64,000 nt of DNA from Kribbella sp. VKM Ac-2569. Its GTDB lineage: Bacteria; Actinomycetota; Actinomycetes; Propionibacteriales; Kribbellaceae. Below are positions 25,406 to 34,994 of the stretch, one piece after another. Position 1 is the first letter of the stretch. Each line of letters starts with the position of its first letter. The stretch is taken from assembly GCF_004216905.1 (NCBI RefSeq), contig NZ_SGXJ01000001.1, forward strand, positions 682,001 to 746,000, written 5' to 3'. A program made the translations under genes and the position numbers. The notes beneath the pieces were generated by a model that worked only from the letters and a program-made list of their open reading frames with translations, did not search any database and was not told the DNA's origin.

Positions 25406-26911
25406 GTGACCACCATCACCCTGAGCAAGTCAGATGCCGCCGGCGTCAAGAGCGACGCCGTGGTCATCGGCGTGGTCAAACTCGGCGGCGCCGTCACCCT
25501 GCCGGCCGGCACCGAGTCGCTGAACGCCGCGTACGGCGGGAAGCTGGTGGAGGTGCTGTCCGGTCTCGGCGCCACCGGCAAGGTCGGCGAGGTGACGAAG
25601 GTACCCGGGCCGCTGCTCGGCAAGCCGGGCAAGTCCGCGACGCTGATCGCGGTCGGTCTCGGCTCGGCGCCCGACGGCGCGCTGAAGACCGAGGACCTCC
25701 GGGCCGCGGCCGGCACCGGTGTGCGGGCGGCGAAGATCTCGCAGTCGGTCGCGTTCGCGCTGCCGGCCCCCGACGCCGAGTGCGTGCGTGCTGTCGCCGA
25801 GGGCGCGTTGATGGGTCGCTACGCGTTCACGGCGTACAAGTCGTCGGACGGCGCGAACGAGGTGCCCGGCAACCTGACCGTGCTGACCGACCTGGCCCGC
25901 AACAAGGACGCCAAGGGCGCGCTCGAGCGCGCCCAGGTGACCGCGGATGCCGTCGCGCAGGTGCGGGACTGGGTGAACACCCCGCCGTCGGACCTGCACC
26001 CGGCCGAGTTCGCGGCCGACGCGGTCAAGCTCGGCAAGGAGTACGGCGTCAAGGTCGAGGTGCTCGACGAGAAGGCGCTCGCCAAGGGCGGGTACGGCGG
26101 CATCCTCGGCGTCGGCCAGGGCTCGAGCAACCCGCCGCGGCTGGTCCGGCTGACCTACACGCCGAAGAAGCCCGTCACCCACCTGGCCTTCGTCGGCAAG
26201 GGCATCACGTTCGACTCCGGCGGCCTGTCACTGAAGACGTCGACCGGCATGGTGAGCATGAAGTCCGACATGGCCGGCGCCGCCGCGGTGATCGGCGCGA
26301 CGATCGCCATCGCGCGGCTCGGTCTGCCGGTCCAGGTGACGACGTACGCCGCGATGGCCGAGAACATGCCGTCGGGTTCCGCGGCCCGGCCCTCCGACGT
26401 ACTGACGATGTACGGAGGCAAGACCGTCGAGGTGCTGAACACCGACGCCGAGGGCCGCCTGGTGCTCGGCGACGCGCTGGTCCGGGCCTCCGCGGACCAG
26501 CCCGACCTGATCATCGACGTGGCCACCCTGACCGGGGCGTGTGTCGTTGCCCTCGGCACCAAGGTGGCCGGCGCGTTCGGCAACGCCGACACGGCCCGCG
26601 ACCGGGTGGTGGACGCGGCGGTCGCGGCCGGCGAGTCGATGTGGCCGCTGCCGATCCCGACCGAGATGCTGGACAAGCTGAAGTCGCACTCCAAGGTCGC
26701 CGACCTGGCCAACATCACCGGCGAGCCGTGGGGCGGCGCCCTCGCGGCGGCCGCCTTCCTCGGCGACTTCGTTGCTGACGGCATCGACTGGGTGCACCTC
26801 GACGTGGCCGGTCCGTCCTTCAACGACAGCGGTCCCTCCGGCTACACGCCCACCGGCGGCACCGGCTACGCCGTCCGCACCCTGGTCGAGCTCGCCGCCT
26901 CAGCAAGCTGA
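25406..26911 (+). CDS. pepA: Leucyl aminopeptidase (M17)
   Basis: 501 residues, GTG start with AAGGAGGA about 15 bases upstream. The C-terminal M17 catalytic domain shows the metal and active-site blocks VGKGITFDSGGLSLK (Lys, Asp), MKSDMAGAAAV, NTDAEGRLVLGDAL and the final TGEPWGGALAAAAFLGDF. The enzyme removes N-terminal residues from peptides with two metal ions; bacterial hexamers also bind DNA in enterobacteria. It is well placed to process peptides brought in by the neighbouring ABC transporter, though the gene is usually conserved here regardless. A hairpin terminator follows. Confidence 0.96.
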   Translation: MTTITLSKSDAAGVKSDAVVIGVVKLGGAVTLPAGTESLNAAYGGKLVEVLSGLGATGKVGEVTKVPGPLLGKPGKSATLIAVGLGSAPDGALKTEDLRAAAGTGVRAAKISQSVAFALPAPDAECVRAVAEGALMGRYAFTAYKSSDGANEVPGNLTVLTDLARNKDAKGALERAQVTADAVAQVRDWVNTPPSDLHPAEFAADAVKLGKEYGVKVEVLDEKALAKGGYGGILGVGQGSSNPPRLVRLTYTPKKPVTHLAFVGKGITFDSGGLSLKTSTGMVSMKSDMAGAAAVIGATIAIARLGLPVQVTTYAAMAENMPSGSAARPSDVLTMYGGKTVEVLNTDAEGRLVLGDALVRASADQPDLIIDVATLTGACVVALGTKVAGAFGNADTARDRVVDAAVAAGESMWPLPIPTEMLDKLKSHSKVADLANITGEPWGGALAAAAFLGDFVADGIDWVHLDVAGPSFNDSGPSGYTPTGGTGYAVRTLVELAASAS

Positions 26912-26921
26912 GGTGACGGTT

Positions 26922-26963
26922 CGGGGAGTTCTACCTACCTGCAGCGACCGGTAGGACTCCCCG
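26922..26963. terminator. Hairpin between pepA and convergent gene; copy of a palindromic repeat
   Basis: CGGGGAGTTCTACC (26922-26935) pairs with GGTAGGACTCCCCG (26950-26963) with one G-T wobble and a 14-base loop. The arm motif GGGGAGTYCTACC recurs in a similar hairpin at 51418-51457. Confidence 0.75.
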
Positions 26964-26972
26964 CACGACCAC

Positions 26973-27290
26973 TCAGGCGAGGCCGTTCTTCTTCATGCGG
27001 GCGTTGTACTCGCGCATTCGGGGCGGGTAGCCGACGACGGCCGCGTCGTACGACGGGATGCCGAGGCGGTTCGCGAAGTCGTGGGCCCACTTCACCGACG
27101 GGACCCGGCGCCGGGTCCACTCACCGTCGACCGCGACCAGCAGCAAGGTGTACTCCGTCACCGCCGTCCGCGGCTCGACGAATCCCTCGACGCCCTGACG
27201 GGTCTGGGCGAACTCGCGCAGGTGCGCTTGGTCGGGAGTGTCCGACCGTCGCATCGTTCCGGCCTTCTGCCGGCGACCGAACCACTTCAT
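26973..27290 (-). CDS. Conserved hypothetical protein, 105 aa
   Basis: A basic 105-residue protein opening MKWFGRRQKAGTMRR, with a central segment LLLVAVDGEWTRRRVPS and ending PPRMREYNARMKKNGLA. There is no signal peptide or membrane helix. A small conserved protein of this kind is commonly found between pepA and the dihydrolipoyl dehydrogenase gene in actinobacteria, which supports it as real. Trp-rich basic surfaces hint at binding nucleic acid or anionic lipid, but this is speculation. It is divergent from lpdA. Confidence 0.75.
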   Translation of the reverse strand: MKWFGRRQKAGTMRRSDTPDQAHLREFAQTRQGVEGFVEPRTAVTEYTLLLVAVDGEWTRRRVPSVKWAHDFANRLGIPSYDAAVVGYPPRMREYNARMKKNGLA

Positions 27291-27474
27291 GGGAGTAAGT
27301 GTCCACTATCTGTGCAAGTCCGGGCCGAAATCCTGGATAACGGTTGCGGCCGGTCCGGATGGGCGCGTCGTGACCGGCCCGGGGGTGGATCCGCGCGCGA
27401 TCGGTGGAAAGATGACGCCGGGCCGGTACCGCGACCCGGGCCGCCCGCCTTGGACCACACCCACGGAGGAACCT

Positions 27475-28866
27475 GTGACTGAGAGTGGTACTGCAACCGG
27501 TACGTCGTACGACCTGGTAATTCTCGGCGGCGGCAGCGGTGGCTACGCCGCCGCGCTGCGCGCCGCGACGCTCGGCCTGTCCGTGGCGGTGGTCGAGAAG
27601 GACAAGGTCGGCGGGACCTGTCTGCACCGTGGGTGCATCCCGACCAAGGCGCTGCTGCACGCGGCCGAGGTCGCGGACTCGGCGCGCGAGGGTGAGCAGT
27701 TCGGAGTCCGGACGACGCTCGAGGGCGTCGACATGGGCGGCGTGAACAAGTACAAGGACGGCGTCGTCGACCGGCTGTTCAAGGGTCTGCAGGGCCAGTT
27801 GAAGGCCCGCGGCATCACGGTGATCGAGGGCGAGGGGCGGCTGACCTCGCCCACCACGGTCCAGGTCGGCGACACGACGTACACCGGCCGCAACGTCATC
27901 CTTGCCTCCGGCTCCTACTCCCGTTCCCTTCCCGGGCTGGAGCTCGACGGGCACCGGGTGATCGCGAGTGAGCACGCGCTGACGCTCGACCGGGTCCCGG
28001 AGTCCGCGGTGATCCTCGGCGGCGGCGTGATCGGCGTCGAGTTCGCCTCCGCGTGGACGTCGTTCGGCACCAAGGTGACGATCGTCGAGGCGCTGCCGCG
28101 GCTGGTCCCGTCCGAGGACGCCGACTGCTCGAAGACCTTGGAGCGCGCGTTCCGGAAGCGGAAGATCGCGTTCAAGACCGGTACGCCGTTCGAGTCGGTC
28201 GCGGTGACCGATTCCGGCGTTCAGGTGACCGTCGCGGGCGGCGAGGTGATCGAGGCCGAAGTACTGCTGGTCGCCGTCGGCCGGGGACCCAACACCACGG
28301 GCCTTGGGTATGAAGAGGTCGGGGTCGCTCTCGACCGTGGGTTCGTGACCGTCGACTCGACGCTGCAGACCAGCGTGCCGGGCGTGTACGCGGTCGGCGA
28401 CATCGTGCCGGGGCTGCAGCTCGCGCACCGCGGGTTCCAGCAGGGCATCTTCGTCGCCGAGCACCTCGCGGGTCTCGCGCCGACGCCGATCGACGAGGCC
28501 GGCATCCCGCGCGTGACGTACTCCGAGCCGGAGGTCGCGTCGGTCGGGCTGACCGAGGAGCAGGCCCGGGAGAAGTACGGCGACGTGGAGATCCTCAACT
28601 ACAACCTCGGCGGCAACGGCAAGTCGCAGATCCTGAAGACGGCCGGCTTCGTGAAGCTGGTCCGCGCTCGTGACGGCGCGGTCGTGGGGCTGCACATGGT
28701 CGGTTCGCGGGTCGGGGAGCTGATCGGCGAGGCGCAGCTGATCTACAACTGGGAGGCCTACCCGGCGGACGTGGCGCCGCTGGTGCACGCCCACCCGACC
28801 CAGAACGAAGCCCTCGGTGAGGCTCACCTCGCCCTCGCCGGGAAACCTTTGCACTTCCATGACTGA
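27475..28866 (+). CDS. lpdA: Dihydrolipoyl dehydrogenase (E3)
   Basis: 463 residues from GTG 27475, which has ACGGAGGA ahead; the open frame upstream to 27238 is not coding. FAD motif LVILGGGSGGYAAALRAA, redox disulfide GGTCLHRGCIPTKALL, NAD motif VILGGGVIGVEFA, the second FAD block VPGVYAVGDIV and the catalytic His-Glu pair in HAHPTQNEAL are all present. The enzyme reoxidises dihydrolipoyl groups on 2-oxoacid dehydrogenases and the glycine cleavage H protein. The E2 gene sucB lies 128 bases downstream. Confidence 0.97.
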   Translation: MTESGTATGTSYDLVILGGGSGGYAAALRAATLGLSVAVVEKDKVGGTCLHRGCIPTKALLHAAEVADSAREGEQFGVRTTLEGVDMGGVNKYKDGVVDRLFKGLQGQLKARGITVIEGEGRLTSPTTVQVGDTTYTGRNVILASGSYSRSLPGLELDGHRVIASEHALTLDRVPESAVILGGGVIGVEFASAWTSFGTKVTIVEALPRLVPSEDADCSKTLERAFRKRKIAFKTGTPFESVAVTDSGVQVTVAGGEVIEAEVLLVAVGRGPNTTGLGYEEVGVALDRGFVTVDSTLQTSVPGVYAVGDIVPGLQLAHRGFQQGIFVAEHLAGLAPTPIDEAGIPRVTYSEPEVASVGLTEEQAREKYGDVEILNYNLGGNGKSQILKTAGFVKLVRARDGAVVGLHMVGSRVGELIGEAQLIYNWEAYPADVAPLVHAHPTQNEALGEAHLALAGKPLHFHD

Positions 28867-28994
28867 CCCTGCTGGACCGCCCCAGTAAGTTTGAGCTGCA
28901 GGAGCGTGAAGGATGCCCGTGACCCGGATCCCGAGCGCTCCGGCGGCACCGTAGGCTGACACTCGACCGATCAGACGAAGGAGCAACGACCGTC

Positions 28995-30881
28995 ATGCCG
29001 ACCTCTGTATCCCTGCCGGCCCTCGGGGAGAGCGTCACCGAAGGAACCGTCACCCGCTGGCTCAAGCAGGTCGGTGACACGGTTGCCGTGGACGAACCCC
29101 TGCTGGAGGTCTCGACCGACAAGGTCGACACCGAAATCCCGAGCCCCGTCGCCGGCACCCTTCTCGAGATCAAGGCCGCCGAGGACGAGACCGTCGAGGT
29201 CGGCGCCGAACTGGCCGTGATCGGCGACGCCGGCGAGGCCGGCTCCGCTCCCGCCGCTCCGGCCGAGCCCGCGGCAGACCCCGCGCCGGCCGCTGCCCCC
29301 GCCGAGTCCGCTCCGGCTCCGGCCGCCGAGGCCCCCGCCGCCGCTGCCCCGGCCGCTCCTGCTGAGGCTTCTGCTGCTCCGGCCCCTGCCGCTGAGGCTC
29401 CTGCTCCGGCTGAGGCTCCTGCTCCGGCCGAGGCTGCTCCGGCCGACGGTGCTTCCGGTACGTCGGTGACGCTGCCCGCGCTGGGCGAGAGCGTGACCGA
29501 GGGAACCGTCACCCGCTGGCTGAAGCAGGTCGGCGACGACGTGGCCGTTGACGAGCCGCTCCTCGAGGTCTCCACCGACAAGGTCGACACCGAGATCCCG
29601 AGCCCGATCGCCGGCAAGCTCCTGGAGATCAAGGTCGCCGAGGACGAAACCGTCGAGGTCGGCGCCGAACTGGCCATCGTCGGCTCCGGCGCAGCCGCCC
29701 CCGCCGCCGCTCCGGCCGACTCGGCTCCTGCTCCTGCTGAAGCCCCCGCCGCTGCTCCGGCTGCTGCTCCTGCCCCAGCCGCCGCTCCCGCTCCCGCACC
29801 TGCCCCGGCTGCCGCTCCGGCTCCTGCCGCTGCCCCGGCTCCTCAGGCTCAAGCTCCTCAGGCTCAAGCTCCTGCGGCTCAGGCTCCGGCTCCCCAGGCG
29901 GCTCCGGCTCCGGCGGCAGCTCCGGCTCCTGCGGTTTCGCCGAACGGCTCCGCCGACGGCGCGAACTACGTCACCCCACTGGTCCGCAAGCTCGCCGCGG
30001 AGCACGAGGTCGACCTGAACGCCGTACAGGGCACCGGCGTCGGCGGCCGTATCCGCAAGCAGGACGTGATCGCCGCAGCCGAGGCGAAGAAGGCCGCCGC
30101 CGCCGCACCCGCTCCGGCAGCCCAGGCCGCGGCCCCTGCCGCCGAGGCGAAGGCCCCGGTCGTCAGCCCGCTGCGCGGCACCACCGAGAAGATGAGCCGG
30201 ATCCGCAAGGCGATCGCGGCCCACATGGTCAACAGCCTGAAGGTCTCGGCCCAGCTGACCACGGTCGTCGAAGTCGACGTCACCGAGATCGCCAAGCTGC
30301 GCAACAGGAAGAAGGCCGAGTTCGAGGCGCGCGAGGGGACGAAGCTGTCCTTCCTGCCGTTCTTCGCGCTCGCCGCGGTGGACGCGCTCAAGCAGTACCC
30401 GAAGCTGAACGCGTCGATCGACGAGGAGAAGGGCGAGATCACGTACCACGCCGCCGAGCACCTCGGCATCGCGGTGGACGTGGAGCGCGGCCTGATGGTC
30501 CCCGTCGTACACAACGCCGGCGACCTGAACATCGCCGGCCTGGCGAAGAAGATCGCCGACCTCGCCGACCGCACCCGCAACAACAAGGTGCTGCCGGACG
30601 AGATGGCGGGCGGCACGTTCACCATCACCAACACCGGTAGCCGGGGCGCGCTGTTCGACACCCCGATCCTGAACCAGCCGCAGGTCGGCATGCTCGGGAC
30701 CGGCGCCGTCGTGAAGCGTCCGGTGGTCATCACCCACCCGGAGCTCGGCGAGACGATCGCGATCCGGCAGATGGTGTACCTGGCGCTGACCTACGACCAC
30801 CGCCTGGTCGACGGCGCTGACGCGGCCCGCTACCTGACCGCGGTCAAGCAGCGGCTCGAAGAGGCCCAGTTCGACGTCTGA
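28995..30881 (+). CDS. sucB: 2-oxoglutarate dehydrogenase E2, dihydrolipoyllysine succinyltransferase, two lipoyl domains
   Basis: 628 residues. Two lipoyl domains (about 3-78 and 156-231) are nearly identical, each with [12 protein letters not shown]; the lipoylated lysines are K43 and K196. Long Ala/Pro linkers follow each. A subunit-binding domain ([31 protein letters not shown]) and the acyltransferase core with [16 protein letters not shown] (catalytic His and Asp) complete the chain. By composition and neighbourhood it is the SucB-type E2 found with lpdA and the lip genes in actinobacteria. The lpdA gene upstream encodes its E3 partner; E1 is elsewhere. A large antisense open frame across this gene is an artefact of its codon bias. 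Confidence 0.94.
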   Translation: MPTSVSLPALGESVTEGTVTRWLKQVGDTVAVDEPLLEVSTDKVDTEIPSPVAGTLLEIKAAEDETVEVGAELAVIGDAGEAGSAPAAPAEPAADPAPAAAPAESAPAPAAEAPAAAAPAAPAEASAAPAPAAEAPAPAEAPAPAEAAPADGASGTSVTLPALGESVTEGTVTRWLKQVGDDVAVDEPLLEVSTDKVDTEIPSPIAGKLLEIKVAEDETVEVGAELAIVGSGAAAPAAAPADSAPAPAEAPAAAPAAAPAPAAAPAPAPAPAAAPAPAAAPAPQAQAPQAQAPAAQAPAPQAAPAPAAAPAPAVSPNGSADGANYVTPLVRKLAAEHEVDLNAVQGTGVGGRIRKQDVIAAAEAKKAAAAAPAPAAQAAAPAAEAKAPVVSPLRGTTEKMSRIRKAIAAHMVNSLKVSAQLTTVVEVDVTEIAKLRNRKKAEFEAREGTKLSFLPFFALAAVDALKQYPKLNASIDEEKGEITYHAAEHLGIAVDVERGLMVPVVHNAGDLNIAGLAKKIADLADRTRNNKVLPDEMAGGTFTITNTGSRGALFDTPILNQPQVGMLGTGAVVKRPVVITHPELGETIAIRQMVYLALTYDHRLVDGADAARYLTAVKQRLEEAQFDV

Positions 30882-30895
30882 TCCGATCGGACACC

Positions 30896-30945
30896 CGGCG
30901 CCGGTGCCTGTCTCCGCGGAGGCGGACACCGGCGCCGTTCTCTTT
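30896..30945 (+). terminator. Terminator after sucB
   Basis: CGGCGCCGGTG (30896-30906) pairs with CACCGGCGCCG (30927-30937) around a partly paired inner stem, followed by TTCTCTTT. Confidence 0.8.
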
Positions 30946-30983
30946 CGATCCGGCTGTCGTGACCCCGACAAGGAGCAAGCGGG

Positions 30984-31871
30984 ATGAAGTACGTACTGGC
31001 CGGCGCCTCCGGCTTCCTCGGCAAGGCCCTCGCCCGCGACTTGGTTGCCAACGGCCACCAGGTGCTCCGACTGGTACGCCGGTCGCCGTCGGCACCGGAC
31101 GAGGTGCGCTGGGACCCGGCCCGGGGCGATCTGGACGTTGGTGCTCTGGGCGATCCCGATGTCCTCGTCAACCTGGCCGGCGCGAACATCGGCCGCCCGT
31201 GGACACCGACGTACCGCCTGAAGATCCGGGAGAGCCGGGTCTCGACCACCGCGACCCTGGCCGCGGCGGCGACGCGACTCGACCGCCGGCCGGTGCTGCT
31301 CACGCAGAGCGGGATCGGCGGCTACGGCACCGACCTCGGCGATCGCATCCTGACCGAGGACTCCGACCTCGGCGAGGGCTTCCTGTCCGACGTCGTCCGG
31401 CTGTGGGAAGGCGCGCTCGAACCCGCCCGTGAAGCAGGCAGCCGGGTGGCTGCGCTGCGAACAGGCGTCGTACTCGACAGCAAGGCCCCGGCGTTCCAGC
31501 TGCTGTCCCTCCCCTTCCGCATCGGTCTCGGGGGCCGCTTCGGGTCTGGCACGCAGTACTTCCCGGTGGTCTCGCTGACCGACTGGATCCGCGCCGTCCG
31601 GCACGTCGCCGAGAACGACACCGTGAGCGGCCCGGTGAACATCACCCTGCCGACACCGGCAACCAACCTCGAACTCACCGAAGCCCTGGCAACCGCCCTG
31701 CACCGCCCGTCCCTCGTCCCAGTGCCCGCGATCCTCATGAAGGCGGCCCTCGGCGAGTTCGCCTGGGAGCTCCTGGGCAGCAAGCGAGCCCTCCCCACCC
31801 GCCTCCAGTCCACCGGCTTCACCTTCCACCACCCCACAGTCACCGCCGCGATCTCCGCCGCCCTCGCCTAG
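30984..31871 (+). CDS. TIGR01777 family epimerase (SDR, NAD(P)-binding)
   Basis: 295 residues, ATG after AAGGAG. Starts MKYVLAGASGFLGKALARDL, the dinucleotide-binding glycine motif of extended SDRs, with family segments VNLAGANIGRPWT, LLTQSGIGGYG and the C-terminal DUF1731-like block KAALGEFAWELLGSKRALPTRLQSTGF. The SDR39U1/YfcH-type family lacks a proven substrate. It regularly lies next to sucB and the lip genes in actinobacteria, which suggests a conserved but unknown link. Only four bases separate its stop from the next gene. Confidence 0.92.
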   Translation: MKYVLAGASGFLGKALARDLVANGHQVLRLVRRSPSAPDEVRWDPARGDLDVGALGDPDVLVNLAGANIGRPWTPTYRLKIRESRVSTTATLAAAATRLDRRPVLLTQSGIGGYGTDLGDRILTEDSDLGEGFLSDVVRLWEGALEPAREAGSRVAALRTGVVLDSKAPAFQLLSLPFRIGLGGRFGSGTQYFPVVSLTDWIRAVRHVAENDTVSGPVNITLPTPATNLELTEALATALHRPSLVPVPAILMKAALGEFAWELLGSKRALPTRLQSTGFTFHHPTVTAAISAALA

Positions 31872-31875
31872 CCCC

Positions 31876-32559
31876 GTGACACCCACGCCGAAGACCACCG
31901 CACGGTACGACGGCCTCGCCGAGTGGTACGACGACCACAACGCCGCTGCGGCCGACTCCAACCGTGAGCCCCTGCTCGATCTGCTCGGCCCGGGCGATGG
32001 TCTGTGCCTGGATGTTGGGTGTGGGACCGGACAGAACCTGCAGACGCTGCACAGTACGGGACGCACCGTCGTTGGCCTCGAGTACTCCGCGGATCAGTTG
32101 GGCCTCGCCCAGCAACGCGCGGCCGATGGCAAGGCGCTGGTCCAGGGCGACGCGGCTGAGCTGCCGTTCGCTGACGCTGTCTTCTCTACTGTCGCCGTTC
32201 TGTGGCTCTCCACCGACGTCGACGACTTCGCCGCTGTCCTGCGGGAGGCGGCTCGCGTGCTGCACCCAGGCGGGGTGCTGGTGTTTTACGGGGCCCATCC
32301 GTGCTTCAACGGCCCGCATACCGAGAGCCGTCCCGATGACGGCCGCATCGTGCATCCGACGTACCGCACTGTTGGTTGGCATCCCCCAGCGCCCTGGTGG
32401 GGCGAGGGCGGTATTCGCCAGCGCCTCGGCATGCGACACGTGCCGCTTGCCGACCTTCTCAACGCGTTCGCCGGCGCGGGACTGGCGATCACCCGGACCG
32501 TGGAGCCGCGCACCGACCCGGTGCCCTGGGTCCTGGCCCTACGCGCCGAGAAGCGCTAA
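31876..32559 (+). CDS. Class I SAM-dependent methyltransferase
   Basis: 227 residues, GTG start four bases after the epimerase stop, so probably the same transcript. SAM-binding motif LCLDVGCGTGQNLQTL, acidic loop VVGLEYSADQ, motif II AELPFADAVFSTVAVLWL and post-II AARVLHPGGVLVFYGAHPCF define a Methyltransf_11-type fold. A Trp-rich insert GWHPPAPWWGEGGIRQRLG probably shapes the substrate site. The methyl acceptor is unknown. Confidence 0.88.
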   Translation: MTPTPKTTARYDGLAEWYDDHNAAAADSNREPLLDLLGPGDGLCLDVGCGTGQNLQTLHSTGRTVVGLEYSADQLGLAQQRAADGKALVQGDAAELPFADAVFSTVAVLWLSTDVDDFAAVLREAARVLHPGGVLVFYGAHPCFNGPHTESRPDDGRIVHPTYRTVGWHPPAPWWGEGGIRQRLGMRHVPLADLLNAFAGAGLAITRTVEPRTDPVPWVLALRAEKR

Positions 32560-32658
32560 CTCGCCGAAACAAGCGCCGTTCACGGATGGCGCGGTTGGTT
32601 GGACGATGCCGCGCCGGTGTGGTCTCGCGGACCGGTGTTGCCCTGGTTGGATTGCTGG

Positions 32659-33228
32659 GTGGCGACTCTCTTCGTTGATCTGGAAACCACGAGCGTTCGG
32701 GAACCTTGGCTGCCGGGTGGCCGGCAGATCTGGCAGGTGGCGGTGATCCGGCGTGAGGACGACGGGCGCGAGACGGCGTACAACCGGTTCGTCCGGCTGG
32801 ACGAGCTGGATCTGTCGGCCGCGACCGAGCGGGCGCTGGAAATCAGCCGCTTTCATCGGCACCCGTCGCTGAACGGATCCGAGCAGGACGTGAGCAGCGG
32901 TCGAGAGGTCGCGGAGCTGATGGTCGAACTGACGGCCGACGAGCCGCTGTGGGTGGGGGCTGCGCCGTGGATGGATGCGACCGACGTACTGCATCTGATG
33001 CATCTCAACGGCCTGGTCGCGGATGACGCAGCGGACGTGCCGTGGGACTTCCGGCTTGTATGCGTGATCAGCCAACTGTTGGGCCGGACCAACCTGCCGC
33101 CGACGGCGGACGTTGGCGAGATGTCGGCGGCCGTCGGCATCGACCAGTCCTCGTACGCGATTCACGACGCGTTGGCGGACACCTACTTCGTACGGGACGT
33201 GTTCGACGCACTGAACCGACCGAACTGA
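32659..33228 (+). CDS. DnaQ-like (DEDD) 3'-5' exonuclease-fold protein
   Basis: 189 residues from GTG 32659; an in-frame TTG at 32599 or GTG at 32635 could extend it. The start VATLFVDLETTS carries motif I (D-x-E), the central MDATDVLHLMHLNGL region may supply motif II, and AIHDALADTYFVRDVF provides the H-x(4)-D of motif III, the three acidic/metal motifs of DEDDh nucleases. The IWQVAVIRRED strand pairs with motif I as in DnaQ. Substrate (DNA or RNA) is unknown. It converges on the pseudokinase gene with a strong hairpin between them. Confidence 0.7.
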   Translation: MATLFVDLETTSVREPWLPGGRQIWQVAVIRREDDGRETAYNRFVRLDELDLSAATERALEISRFHRHPSLNGSEQDVSSGREVAELMVELTADEPLWVGAAPWMDATDVLHLMHLNGLVADDAADVPWDFRLVCVISQLLGRTNLPPTADVGEMSAAVGIDQSSYAIHDALADTYFVRDVFDALNRPN

Positions 33229-33267
33229 CGACCGTCGCGCCGCCGTACCCAGGGTTCGTGTCAGCGT

Positions 33268-33324
33268 CTTTGTGCACCCACCGACCGTTTTGGCGCGCTC
33301 AGAATGGTTGGTGGGGGCACAAAG
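33268..33324. terminator. Long bidirectional hairpin between nuclease and pseudokinase genes
   Basis: Arms of about 19 bases (33268-33286 and 33306-33324) match at all but two positions, CTTTGTGC pairing with GCACAAAG at the base; the loop has 19 bases. Located between two convergent genes. Confidence 0.75.
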
Positions 33325-33352
33325 TTGCCCCGAGGAGGTGGGGTGGGGGCGT

Positions 33353-34954
33353 TTAGGTCGAGTGGGTGATTGTGGTGATGCGCCAGGTGTGGGTGGGTTG
33401 ACGGGCGGCGCTGCGTGAGGGGGCGGCGGTGCGTGGGGTGGTTGTCAGGGTGATCAGTCTGGTGACCGGGGGTCCTGGTGGGAGTGGGGTCTTGGCGCCG
33501 GTGTGGTCGACTGCTTGGCCGGCTGTGAGGTGGTCGGTGGTTTTGAGGGTGACGGTGTTTGCGGTGCGGCGGGTGATTGCGGTGCTTTCGATCGTGATTC
33601 GGAGTCCTTCGACGCGGACGTTCTGGTTGCGATAGGCCGATAGGAGGGCTCTGTCGGCGCGCCAGGGGGCGCTGCCTGGAACGTAGATGCGGTCGAGGGC
33701 GTCGAGGTCGAGGGTCCAGAAGGCTTGAGCGCGCTGGACGTCGAGCGCCTGCAGCGTCTCCATCCAGGTGGCCAGCTCTGCTGAGGACGCGGACTCGGGG
33801 CGTGGCGCCGAGGTCGTGGCTCGGGTCTGGCTCGGCGATGTCTCGGGTCGCCCTGAAGCCGTTGGGTGGGCGGTGGGCGACTGAGTGGGCGGGGACGCCG
33901 ACGGGCGTCGGGCTGTGGACTGCGCAGCGCTGGGGTCTGGATGGGCGGTTGCTGGGGTGTCGATTGTGCGGAGTGTGGCGATGGCGATCGCGAGCACGAT
34001 GATCGCGGCCAGGGCGGCTGCGGCGAGTACGCCGTACGCGGGGTGTGGGAGTTGGGGTAGCGCGGAGCTGACCACAAACCGGGTACGGCGGGGTTTGTTG
34101 CGGCGGTTCGGGCGGATGCGCTTCGAGCGAGTCTTGGCGGACGGTGCGGTGGGGTGTGGTCGCTTTGGTTTCGTCAGTGGTGGGGTCGGTGGGTCTGCTG
34201 GAGGTGGGGCGAGCGGTGCACGGGAGGCGGCTGGCGCATCGTCGTCGTCTGCAGATCCCCCCGCGGACGTCGGAGGGGGTGTCGGGGCGTGGGGCGGTGG
34301 GGTGCTGGTGGGTGCTGTGGGTGCGGTGCTGGTGAGTGGGGCGAGGTCTATGGGGGCGGCGGGGGTGTGGGTTAGGAGGCGGTGTGGGAGGGCTCCAAGC
34401 GGGGTCTTGGTGATGAGGGTGGGCGGGAAGGGGGTGGGGTCTGCGCTGACGCGGTGGGTGAGGGCGGCGAGGGCTTGCTGGTCGGCGGTGGGGTCGGTGG
34501 GGCGGAGGGTGGCGTCGGTGAGGATTGGGCGGCCGTCGGCGTCGAAGAGGATGTTTTCGGGGGTGATGGAGCCGTGTGTGAGGTTCGAGGCGTGGAGGTG
34601 GGCCAAGGCGTCGGCGAGCGGGGCGAGGAGGGTGACGAGTTCGCCGCGGGACAGTGGACCGCGGCGGGTGAGGAGGGCCGCGAGGCTGCCGGCGGCCAGG
34701 TGCTGGGTGATCAGGATCCAGCCGGTGTCGGTCTCGCGGAACTCGTGGAGCTGCGCGACATGCGGGTGGCGGAAGCGGGACAGCAGGCTCAGGTCCTCGC
34801 GGAGCCGCCCCCGGTCGGGGTACGCACTGTGCGGGATGTGTTTGAGCACGGCGTTGCGGCCCGAGGCGCGGTCCCGGACCTGCCAGACGGTGCCGGCCGG
34901 CCCGGACCCGAGCTCGCGGCGCAGGCTGTAGCCGGTGAGATCTGCGAGGTCCAT
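33353..34954 (-). CDS. Membrane-anchored serine/threonine pseudokinase
   Basis: 533 residues from ATG 34954. Residues about 9-170 have a PknB-like kinase N-lobe ([11 protein letters not shown] at 16-26, ATP lysine K38 in NAVLKHI) and a C-lobe, but the catalytic loop HRDxxxxN reads HGSITPEN (127-134), losing the catalytic Asp, and DFG reads DAT (147-149); the activation and substrate lobes are strongly shortened. A Pro/Thr/Ala-rich linker with a DDDD patch and a Lys/Arg-rich stretch (268-292) leads to one membrane helix (about 307-328), then a Pro/Ser-rich stalk and an extracytoplasmic domain (about 390-533). It probably binds but does not phosphorylate, transmitting or scaffolding across the membrane. 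Divergent from lipB. Confidence 0.85.
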   Translation of the reverse strand: MDLADLTGYSLRRELGSGPAGTVWQVRDRASGRNAVLKHIPHSAYPDRGRLREDLSLLSRFRHPHVAQLHEFRETDTGWILITQHLAAGSLAALLTRRGPLSRGELVTLLAPLADALAHLHASNLTHGSITPENILFDADGRPILTDATLRPTDPTADQQALAALTHRVSADPTPFPPTLITKTPLGALPHRLLTHTPAAPIDLAPLTSTAPTAPTSTPPPHAPTPPPTSAGGSADDDDAPAASRAPLAPPPADPPTPPLTKPKRPHPTAPSAKTRSKRIRPNRRNKPRRTRFVVSSALPQLPHPAYGVLAAAALAAIIVLAIAIATLRTIDTPATAHPDPSAAQSTARRPSASPPTQSPTAHPTASGRPETSPSQTRATTSAPRPESASSAELATWMETLQALDVQRAQAFWTLDLDALDRIYVPGSAPWRADRALLSAYRNQNVRVEGLRITIESTAITRRTANTVTLKTTDHLTAGQAVDHTGAKTPLPPGPPVTRLITLTTTPRTAAPSRSAARQPTHTWRITTITHST

Positions 34955-34994
34955 GTCCAAGAGGATGCACCGATCGCGACCTCGCCCGTCGAAG

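Noticed and set aside
29230..29945. Repetitive GCC/CCG-rich stretch as a CRISPR or microsatellite array
   Set aside because: It is the Ala/Pro linker coding sequence of the E2 protein; repeats are degenerate and lack unique spacers.
28971..32066. 1031-codon minus-strand open frame antisense to sucB and neighbours
   Set aside because: It mirrors the Ala/Pro-rich E2 linker and high-G+C codon pattern; the sense genes have clear domains and start signals, the antisense product is low-complexity Gly/Ser/Arg.
33261..34970. 569-codon minus-strand Pro/Arg/His frame
   Set aside because: Out-of-frame reading of the pseudokinase gene and its repetitive linker; no structured domain.
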